Source: Thermoplasmata archaeon (lineage in GTDB: Archaea; Thermoplasmatota; Thermoplasmata; Thermoplasmatales; Thermoplasmataceae). Taken from it: a DNA stretch of 5,591 bases. A program made the translations under genes and the position numbers. The stretch's first letter is position 1. Each line of letters opens with the position of its first letter. Where the stretch lies: NCBI GenBank assembly GCA_021850835.1, contig JAJZKS010000134.1:1-5591 (forward strand), given 5' to 3'. The notes under the pieces were generated by a model that ran no database searches, was not told the origin of the DNA, and saw nothing but the letters and a program-made list of their open reading frames with translations. Shown here piece after piece: positions 1 through 5,279 of the stretch.

Positions 1-38
1 ACACCTTTTGGATACAACTTGATTTCTCTTTCATCTGA

Positions 39-71
39 TCTATTATCGGGCTTGCCGATCCGGTATATGGA
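39..71 (+). other. Out-of-ORF 5' extension of DUF4338 homology behind an in-frame stop
   Basis: Reading these bases in the frame of the downstream DUF4338 gene gives SIIGLADPVYG, which runs directly into its KDRDSYIGW. From memory of the family, a segment of the form 'IGL-DPV-L--RD--IGW' is conserved, so this stretch looks like real family sequence. However, it contains no ATG, GTG or TTG, and an in-frame TGA at 36-38 closes it. Further upstream the same frame reads TFWIQLDFSFI before the stop, which I cannot match to the family. Either the gene is 5'-broken (nonsense or frameshift) or translation starts at the TTG at 72 and this segment is relic. Confidence 0.5.
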
Positions 72-800
72 TTGAAGGATAGGGATAGTTACATAGGATG
101 GTCTCACTACACAAGAAAATCTATGCTGAAACACATGATGGATGCGTTTGTACTAGGTGCAGTCCCACCATACTCAAAGTTATTAGGGGGAAAACTTGTT
201 GCCTCTCTGCTTATGTCATCAAAAATCTCAGAGGATTTTCGCAACAAGTACAGGGGCAGGAAAGCGCTAATCTCAGGAGAGGAATTTGATGGCAAACTTG
301 CGGCAATAACAACCGCTTCGGCCCTTGGGAAGAGTTCGATTTATGACAGAATCAACATACCTGGATCTTCAAAATTCATACACGTTGGTTGGTCAAGTGG
401 TTCTGGGGAGTTTCAATTCTTTAATGGAGTTTATGACGACATTTTCAAAATTGCACACCATAATGCAGAGCATCTCAAAAACAGAAAATGGGGCAATGGT
501 GTAAGAAATAGAAGGACAGTAATTCTGACGGGACTAGAAATCCTGGGGTTGCCAGATAAATTACTGTATCACAACATTAAGCGTGAGCTGTTTCTGATAC
601 CTTTGGGGTACAAATCATTAGAATATCTCCGAGGTACGGCAAGACAAATTCGGCCCTACAATGCAACCGTAGAGGAAATTTCGAACTATGCTGTAAAGAG
701 ATGGCTATTGCCACGATCGATAAGAAAGCCTGATTATCTGGAATTTAGCAAACATGACTATTCATTATTGACTGAGTACATAAACAGTAAAAGTAAATAA
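72..800 (+). CDS. DUF4338 (DruA-like) protein, probably 5'-truncated
   Basis: This 242-residue product matches the DUF4338 family, to which DruA of the Druantia anti-phage system belongs; the molecular activity of the family is not known to me. Visible family blocks, numbered from the TTG start, are KDRDSYIGW (2-10), the diagnostic LGAVPPYSKLLGGKLVA (28-44), ITTASALGKSSIYDR (79-93), HVGWSSGSGEFQF (104-116) and a C-terminal AVKRWLLPRS (207-216). The family usually has a long N-terminal region that is absent here. The only usable start is TTG at 72, but homology continues upstream to a TGA at 36-38, so the gene may be a decayed or frameshifted copy. It ends in tandem in-frame TAA codons (798-803) and lies 21 bases before the next gene, suggesting co-transcription. 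No DruE-type helicase is visible. The family call is firm; function in defence is inference. Confidence 0.8.
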   Translation: MKDRDSYIGWSHYTRKSMLKHMMDAFVLGAVPPYSKLLGGKLVASLLMSSKISEDFRNKYRGRKALISGEEFDGKLAAITTASALGKSSIYDRINIPGSSKFIHVGWSSGSGEFQFFNGVYDDIFKIAHHNAEHLKNRKWGNGVRNRRTVILTGLEILGLPDKLLYHNIKRELFLIPLGYKSLEYLRGTARQIRPYNATVEEISNYAVKRWLLPRSIRKPDYLEFSKHDYSLLTEYINSKSK

Positions 801-821
801 TAACCTATTGATCATTTTGCT

Positions 822-1910
822 ATGGAAGGCGAAGAGTTGCAGAACCAGAAAATCCTGTACTTGTTCTCATCGAATCAACTGCCTATGTATGAAAGAGATG
901 CAATAGATGCCGTATGCCTTCCCTCTGGTTCAATAATGCAGTTTAGGTATGGCCCTATCAATATAGATCCAAGCATAAATGACCTCGTTACCCAGGGGAA
1001 ACAGGCATCACTCATTGGTCAAAAAGTCTTAGTGGTGTTTGTGAACGTCAAGGGCAGAGGAAATGGTTCTGTTGTTTGGGAACCAGAATTTTACCCCTTA
1101 AGAAGTGGGAAATTGGTCCAATGCCGTCAAGCTGACAATAGGACACTCTTCTTTTTTGAACTGATGGATGAGTTCATTGATTATGAATCCCACTCTCAAG
1201 TCAACCTTGATAAACTCATCAGTAACCTATCCAAGAAGCCCCTAAAGGGTACTTCACCTGGTACGTACTTGCCCGGAATTTTTGCCGGAATAGACACGCC
1301 CCTCCCTTCAGATACCTTTACTACCTCTTCATCAGCTAGGTCCACTGAAATCAATGCGCTAATGAAAGTTTACCCTGAGAGAATGTTTTACTCGTTGTAT
1401 TTAGAGAAAATTGAAAAGACTAAAAATCGTGAAAAGGTCCAATTGAAGAGATTTCCCGAAAGAATGGACCCTATGAGCGGATTTGAACTTTCCAGCAGAG
1501 GAAACTACTCGCTCATGTTTCATTTCTACTTTAACCCAAAGAAACAGGCTGAGTTTCCCGATGTTTCCATTAACATTCGTGACCCTAAATCAATAGTAAC
1601 TACAGACATGGGCGATATTTTGCTCGGCAATAGATCAGATGAAAGAGAAATCAAGTTGTATCCAAAAGGTGTTTCATCTAGGTCTTATGATACAGGATTG
1701 GAGATAGCAGCGACGGGACCAAATGGAAAGGACATGGGTAAGTTGAGAATACCCATCATCGTCAAGAGGAACTTATCTTTCTTGGTCTGGATAGCATTTG
1801 TCGGGGCGGGGCTTATAATCAGCAGCGTTTATCAGAATATTTACGCACATGTTGGCGGTTCCCTTCTTTCAACCTTTGGAATTTTCTTCCTTGCCCGTAC
1901 TTATAAATGA
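822..1910 (+). CDS. Hypothetical protein with two C-terminal membrane segments
   Basis: I do not recognise this 362-residue protein. There is no signal peptide. Residues 1-310 look soluble and beta-rich, with alternating hydrophobic stretches such as KILYLF (10-15), QKVLVVFVNV (67-76) and TLFFFELM (108-115). A Ser/Thr/Pro-rich linker follows at about 142-175, then a second folded part (about 186-313). A basic VKRN (314-317) precedes a membrane segment at about 318-337 (LSFLVWIAFVGAGLIISSVY), and a second short hydrophobic segment lies at about 345-358, so the soluble part is probably held on the inner face of the membrane. ATG at 822 is the only start between the upstream stop (801-803) and the ORF; no GGTG motif precedes it. 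The 21-base gap and shared AT-rich composition tie it to the DUF4338 gene. A membrane-acting partner or effector is possible, but nothing in the sequence proves it. Confidence 0.75.
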   Translation: MEGEELQNQKILYLFSSNQLPMYERDAIDAVCLPSGSIMQFRYGPINIDPSINDLVTQGKQASLIGQKVLVVFVNVKGRGNGSVVWEPEFYPLRSGKLVQCRQADNRTLFFFELMDEFIDYESHSQVNLDKLISNLSKKPLKGTSPGTYLPGIFAGIDTPLPSDTFTTSSSARSTEINALMKVYPERMFYSLYLEKIEKTKNREKVQLKRFPERMDPMSGFELSSRGNYSLMFHFYFNPKKQAEFPDVSINIRDPKSIVTTDMGDILLGNRSDEREIKLYPKGVSSRSYDTGLEIAATGPNGKDMGKLRIPIIVKRNLSFLVWIAFVGAGLIISSVYQNIYAHVGGSLLSTFGIFFLARTYK

Positions 1911-1946
1911 AAGAAAATAAGAGATTTAACACTTTTAATAATAGGG

Positions 1947-1974
1947 ACTTGAGTTTGACAATTTGAGTTTGCCA
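1947..1974. repeat. Two-copy 14-bp tandem repeat in intergenic DNA
   Basis: The units are 1947-1960 (acttgagtttgaca) and 1961-1974 (atttgagtttgcca), differing at two positions and sharing an exact TTGAGTTTG core (1949-1957 and 1963-1971). It lies between the stop codons of the convergent membrane-protein gene and the coiled-coil gene. With only two units it could be a simple slippage duplication or a protein-binding site; no function can be assigned. Confidence 0.6.
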
Positions 1975-1986
1975 AGATAAAGCATA

Positions 1987-2003
1987 GGTATGGAATTTAT
2001 ACC
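1987..2003. terminator. Small hairpin between convergent genes, possible bidirectional terminator
   Basis: GGTAT (1987-1991) and ATACC (1999-2003) form a 5-bp stem around a 7-base loop, and the element is nearly symmetric, so it could act on both strands. It sits 18 bases past the 3' end of the - strand gene and 77 bases past the + strand gene. Read on the - strand, 1905-1922 is T-rich, which fits archaeal termination of the leftward transcript better than the hairpin does. The call is weak. Confidence 0.3.
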
Positions 2004-2020
2004 ACATGAAATAAATTCAT

Positions 2021-2908
2021 TTACTTTGAATAAGTAAGTAAATCCTCAGTCAACATCTCCTGCAACGCATCAAGGTTTACCTTGAAAGCATCCTCTTCCC
2101 CAAGAAGTTTTGCCATGCTTGAAATGTCGTCCACGTCCTTGTTGGCCTTGCTCTTCAGCTTCTCTATCCTTTCAAGCTTGGCACTGTTCTTGACAGCTTT
2201 CTTGAGGCTTCCCACCGTATTGTTCAGGTCAGTGAGCTTTTCCTCATACTGGGCCCTCACGCTCTCTATGATGCGGTCCTTCTGCCTGTCAATCCTCCGG
2301 GCAATCTCTTCCTCAGCCACGTTACCTTTCGCAAAAGATCTCTTCAGGCCATCCATTTCCCCAAGCCAGTTCTCAAGCGACCTAATGGTGTAATCCATGG
2401 TCAGGAAATCAGTATCATCAGGTATCATCCCGCCGACTTCCTTGAAGTCGATCGGAAGGTCCGGGTATTTCTGCTTGAGGTCCTTGACAATCTGGTTCCA
2501 GTCCTGCCTGAGATTCTTGAAGATAACGATCCTCAATGCGTCGAAGTCTTTCTTCCTGTCCTGGAACTCCTGTTCAAGCTCCGGGAGCCTGTTCTTCGGG
2601 ATAACGTACTTCTTGTCGATCTTGAAGCTCTTCAGTTTCCTGAAGGTGGAGTACAGGTCCTTCCGGATTCCCTGCAGCTGGTTCCTCTGGTCCTGGCTCA
2701 ACCTGAACACCTTCGCCATGACCCGGTCATCCGTGTTCGACACGGCATCGAAGATTCCCCGGAACTTCAGTTCCGTGATCATAAGGTCCTTGTAGCTCTC
2801 CCCGTCCTCTTTCTCCAGTTCAGGGATCTTGAGCTTGACGTCAACCTTCCTTTTGGGCCTTCCCTTGCCCCTCTTCTTTAGGGGATCCCGGAACAGCCAA
2901 AAGTGCAC
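2021..2908 (-). CDS. 5'-truncated inverted copy of the coiled-coil third operon gene
   Basis: The open frame gives 295 residues, but the first ten or so (MHFWLFRDPL, from GTG at 2906-2908) are the antisense of the MoxR Walker A region and are not native. From about 2880 leftward it is the same gene as the one starting at 5280: 2807-2879 is a perfect reverse complement of 5519-5591. The native part carries a basic AT-hook-like RGKGRPKRK motif (DNA 2846-2872), then KVDVKLKIPELEKE and about 265 residues of charged, mainly helical sequence with coiled-coil character, especially EEEIARRIDRQKDRIIES and the run ending ERIEKLKSKANKDVDD. There is no membrane segment and no enzyme motif. The C-terminus ends LTEDLLTYSK at a TAA (2021-2023). 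It has lost its own N-terminus and start, so it is probably not expressed properly here. Composition is GC-rich like the right-hand operon and unlike the genes to its left. Confidence 0.75.
   Translation of the reverse strand: MHFWLFRDPLKKRGKGRPKRKVDVKLKIPELEKEDGESYKDLMITELKFRGIFDAVSNTDDRVMAKVFRLSQDQRNQLQGIRKDLYSTFRKLKSFKIDKKYVIPKNRLPELEQEFQDRKKDFDALRIVIFKNLRQDWNQIVKDLKQKYPDLPIDFKEVGGMIPDDTDFLTMDYTIRSLENWLGEMDGLKRSFAKGNVAEEEIARRIDRQKDRIIESVRAQYEEKLTDLNNTVGSLKKAVKNSAKLERIEKLKSKANKDVDDISSMAKLLGEEDAFKVNLDALQEMLTEDLLTYSK
2807..2884 (-). repeat. Left arm of long inverted repeat
   Basis: This is the reverse complement of 5514-5591, matching at 77 of 78 positions. The only mismatch is 2880 (a) against 5518 (c); 2807-2879 is perfect, and 2881-2884 (gggg) still pairs before the match ends at 2885/5513. 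The left arm surely continues further into the gene, because the right arm is cut only by the window edge. It encodes the basic GRP-containing segment of the coiled-coil protein. Confidence 0.95.
2879..2885. other. Inverted rearrangement or chimera junction with gggg microhomology
   Basis: To the left is the inverted coiled-coil gene; to the right, in frame, is GDPGTAKS, the MoxR Walker A. The four bases 2881-2884 belong to both sides. The mismatch at 2880 probably comes from the MoxR side, where tta ggg gat would read L-G-D. Neither gene keeps a normal 5' end at this point. Whether the junction exists in the organism or arose during amplification or assembly cannot be decided from the window. 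Confidence 0.8.
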
Positions 2909-3903
2909 TTCTGGGCACGCTTGCGGAAGCCGTCAACGGGAACTATTTCAAGTACCTGCTGACAAAGTATACGATCCCGAGCGAGCTGGTGGGAGAGTTT
3001 GACCCGGTTACATTCCAGAAAGCTGGAAAGCTGCAGAGGGACGTTAATGGAATGCTGCCAACAGCCAACATAGCCTTTGTTGACGAAATCTACAAGGCGA
3101 ACAGCGAGACGCTGAATGCCCTCCTGAACATTACCAATGAGAGAGTGTTCATGGATACGGGCAACAGGAAAATACCCGTCCCTCTCTACTCGATGTTTGC
3201 AGCATCAAACGAATTGCCGCAGAGCGACGACCTTCAGGCATTCCACGACAGGCTGTTCTTCAAGCATTTCGTCAAGCCGATGAACAAGGACAGGATTGAG
3301 GAGGCCATCGTAAAGACAGTCAACAATCTCCATCCCGCAATAAGGACAAAGTACACCCTGAAGGACATCGATGAACTGAACCAGAAGATCTGGGACTACC
3401 TCAGGCAGAATGTCAATGACGTAGCACGGAACGTGGCTACAGTTGTGAAGCTGTTGAAGAAGGAAGGCGTAACTATATCGGACAGGACAGCAGTGGGAGC
3501 GAGATTCTTCCCGTTCGTCACTGCGGCCTACAGCTACATTTTCGATCAGCCTGATTTCAAGAAGTCTGCCATTTCAGTGTCGAAGTACATACTCCATGAC
3601 TTCGAGGACCAGAAGGATGCCTACGAAAGGGCACTGGACACAATGATCCCACCAGAGTTGAGGGCTGCCCAGGAAGCCCTGGACAAAGCAAACGAGGCAA
3701 GGAAGGCAGGGGATTTCAAGGCAGCCAAGGAGGAAGCCCTAAGTGCAGTCCAGAAGCTCAAGGAAATCGTGGGAAAGGACAGCGACAAGGAAAAGTTCGA
3801 CATGTTCAGGTCCGAGATCAAGGAAGTCGGGGAAAGGGCTACAAGGCTGGTCAATGCAATCAACAAGGCCACATCGGATCTTGAGAGCGAGATCACGGCA
3901 TAA
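2881..3903 (+). CDS. moxR: RavA/MoxR-type AAA+ ATPase, 5'-truncated at Walker A
   Basis: This is a chaperone-like AAA+ ATPase of the MoxR superfamily, closest in pattern to RavA. Members hydrolyse ATP to remodel or activate targets together with a VWA-domain partner in the cytosol. Numbering from the first in-frame residue of the motif (340 residues remain): Walker A GDPGTAKS at 1-8, Walker B IAFVDE at 64-69 followed by IYKANSETLNALLNITNER, sensor-1 Asn 110 in AASNELP, and a conserved HDR Arg at 124. The C-terminal part (about 250-340) is charged and helical. The frame is open upstream to a TGA at 2836-2838 but contains no ATG, GTG or TTG before GTG 2989, and a start there would omit Walker A; the native N-terminus has been replaced by the inverted repeat. 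The VWA gene starts nine bases after its stop. The family call is firm; as drawn, the copy is unlikely to be functional. Confidence 0.9.
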   Translation, partial: GDPGTAKSALLGTLAEAVNGNYFKYLLTKYTIPSELVGEFDPVTFQKAGKLQRDVNGMLPTANIAFVDEIYKANSETLNALLNITNERVFMDTGNRKIPVPLYSMFAASNELPQSDDLQAFHDRLFFKHFVKPMNKDRIEEAIVKTVNNLHPAIRTKYTLKDIDELNQKIWDYLRQNVNDVARNVATVVKLLKKEGVTISDRTAVGARFFPFVTAAYSYIFDQPDFKKSAISVSKYILHDFEDQKDAYERALDTMIPPELRAAQEALDKANEARKAGDFKAAKEEALSAVQKLKEIVGKDSDKEKFDMFRSEIKEVGERATRLVNAINKATSDLESEITA

Positions 3904-3907
3904 GGTG
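3904..3907 (+). promoter_or_regulatory. GGTG ribosome-binding site of the VWA gene
   Basis: GGTG follows directly on the MoxR stop codon TAA (3901-3903) and lies five bases before the ATG at 3913. This is the archaeal Shine-Dalgarno core and supports the chosen start and translation from a shared transcript. Confidence 0.6.
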
Positions 3908-3912
3908 GATCC

Positions 3913-5277
3913 ATGTTACAGGCAAAACAGAAAAGAACGTTCATCAAGGATTACGATGATCCGGCCTTGAGATCCACGGCATACGAACTCACCACAACAT
4001 ATCGCAACAAGGAGGTGGATGCTGCAATGATCAGCAGGGAGTTTGCAACAGACTCTTACATCATGCACAGCGAGGACTGGAGGAACATACTGTTCAATCC
4101 GAAAAGCAGCAATGCCTGGTCGGAGGTCCTGAAGCAGTACTACGAGACCCAGGACTACAGGAGGGTAAATGAGAATGTCTCTGGCGACGGGATTCTCTCG
4201 AAACTTGCAACAATGAGCTACCTTGACAAGATTGTCGGGGTGGCGCAGCAATATTCCAGCACAAACCAGAACTTCCAGCAGCCCCCTCAGCAGAACCAGG
4301 GTCAGCAGGGGCAGAACGGCCAGCAGCCGGGACAGCAGGGGAACCTGGGCAACGGGCAGCAACCTTTCAACCTGCAGGTCTTCTTCGATCAGCTTTCAAA
4401 CGTGAGCCAGAACCCAAACCAGAAGAACCTGGCCGCGAGCGTGATGAGGGGAATTGCCGCAGCAGGACAGCAGGCAGCACAGGAGGCAGAAGCACTGGCT
4501 ACAGTAGTCCTGGGCTTTTCCCATTATGGCCTTCCCATTCTCAAGTTCGGGGATCCGGATGAATTGAGGGCTACCCTGAGCAACAGGGTCATAATTGCGC
4601 TCCTTAAAGTGCTCAAGAAGCTTGGGAGCACAGACGGCGGGAAGAATGGAGCACAGCCATCCCCAAGGAGGGGCATTCCCATCGGCAACAAGAGGATGGC
4701 TTCCTTTTCGGAGATACCGGACATCCAGTTCAGTGAGATGCTGAATCCAGTGCTGTTTTCGAACAGGCTGATCAACAAGAAGGTGCAGGTGAAGCAGAGA
4801 TTCTCCAGCATGAGCGATTACCTTGTCTACATCGACGTCTCAGGCAGCATGAATTCCGGCAGGTTTGAGGTTGACGGCCAGGTAGTACCGAATATAAGCT
4901 ATGCCGCGGCTTGTGTCATAGCGATGGCCATCTACCTCGAGAAGAACGGAGGGAACCTCATAATGAAGCCGTTCGGCTCTTCCGTTTATGATCCGATCAC
5001 CGACAAGATTGAGATAATCAAGACCTGCCTCAAGCTCCAGGCCAACGATGGGACCAACCTTACCAAGGTGCTTGAGGACAGCTTGTACTACAAGGATTAC
5101 AAGGTTATCATCGTGAGCGATGGAATCGACCACATCCAGGATGAAGAGGTCATCAGGAGAGCCGCGAAGAATGACCTAAAAGCCATATTGCTGAACACTT
5201 CTGCACCACAGCTTGAGAAGTATTTCCCTGTGATGAAGGTGTCCGGTTTCAGCGGCAATTTCTTAATGAAGGTGTGA
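3913..5277 (+). CDS. VWA-domain protein, ViaA/CoxE-like partner of the MoxR ATPase
   Basis: This 454-residue protein has a C-terminal von Willebrand factor A domain (about 300-454). The metal-binding MIDAS motif is complete: D308-V-S310-G-S312 in YIDVSGSM, T381 in NDGTN, and D403 in VIIVSDG. Residues 1-111 are predominantly helical, 112-150 form a Gln/Asn/Gly-rich low-complexity linker, and 170-235 are again helical, including an Ala/Gln-rich stretch (180-198). The layout of a helical N-terminal part followed by a C-terminal VWA domain resembles ViaA, the known partner of RavA. In such systems the VWA domain binds a divalent metal and couples the AAA+ ATPase to its substrate. There is no signal peptide or membrane segment, so it should be cytosolic. 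The start is supported by GGTG at 3904-3907; its TGA is two bases before the next gene. Family confidence is high; the precise substrate is unknown. Confidence 0.9.
   Translation: MLQAKQKRTFIKDYDDPALRSTAYELTTTYRNKEVDAAMISREFATDSYIMHSEDWRNILFNPKSSNAWSEVLKQYYETQDYRRVNENVSGDGILSKLATMSYLDKIVGVAQQYSSTNQNFQQPPQQNQGQQGQNGQQPGQQGNLGNGQQPFNLQVFFDQLSNVSQNPNQKNLAASVMRGIAAAGQQAAQEAEALATVVLGFSHYGLPILKFGDPDELRATLSNRVIIALLKVLKKLGSTDGGKNGAQPSPRRGIPIGNKRMASFSEIPDIQFSEMLNPVLFSNRLINKKVQVKQRFSSMSDYLVYIDVSGSMNSGRFEVDGQVVPNISYAAACVIAMAIYLEKNGGNLIMKPFGSSVYDPITDKIEIIKTCLKLQANDGTNLTKVLEDSLYYKDYKVIIVSDGIDHIQDEEVIRRAAKNDLKAILLNTSAPQLEKYFPVMKVSGFSGNFLMKV
4246..4362 (+). repeat. Gln/Asn/Gly-rich low-complexity coding tract
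   Basis: This codes for residues 112-150 of the VWA protein, rich in CAG and AAC codons with irregular QQGQ- and QQPGQQG-like units. It separates the N-terminal helical part from the rest of the protein and is likely a disordered linker. The units are imperfect, so it is not a clean microsatellite, though its length may vary between strains. Confidence 0.7.
5271..5274 (+). promoter_or_regulatory. GGTG ribosome-binding site of the third operon gene
   Basis: GGTG lies inside the last sense codons of the VWA gene, five bases before the ATG at 5280. The same motif and spacing are used for the VWA gene, which supports this start and translational coupling across the two-base gap. Confidence 0.55.
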
Positions 5278-5279
5278 AA

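Noticed and set aside
2006..2020. ATGAA/TTCAT inverted repeat as a second terminator hairpin
   Set aside because: It has only five A/T-rich base pairs with a five-base loop and no T-run directly following, so it is not above chance in this AT-rich stretch.
2082..2795. Two long + strand open frames (2082-2393 and 2397-2795) opposite the coiled-coil gene
   Set aside because: Their products are low-complexity Ser/Leu/Phe-rich sequences, as expected from the antisense of a Glu/Lys-rich coiled-coil gene, and the - strand frame is confirmed by the matching copy at 5514-5591.
2883..2888. GGATCC at the junction as evidence of a BamHI cloning ligation
   Set aside because: The corresponding place in the right-hand copy (5511-5519) has no GGATCC, and the same hexamer occurs by chance at 3907-3912 and 4551-4556.
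2906..2908. GTG as the native start of the - strand coiled-coil gene
   Set aside because: The codons before about 2880 are antisense to the MoxR Walker A region, and the other copy shows a different, longer N-terminus from ATG 5280.
2989..2991. GTG as the true start of the MoxR gene
   Set aside because: The same frame upstream encodes a perfect Walker A (GDPGTAKS, 2881-2904) and continuous family sequence, so a start here would remove the nucleotide-binding loop.
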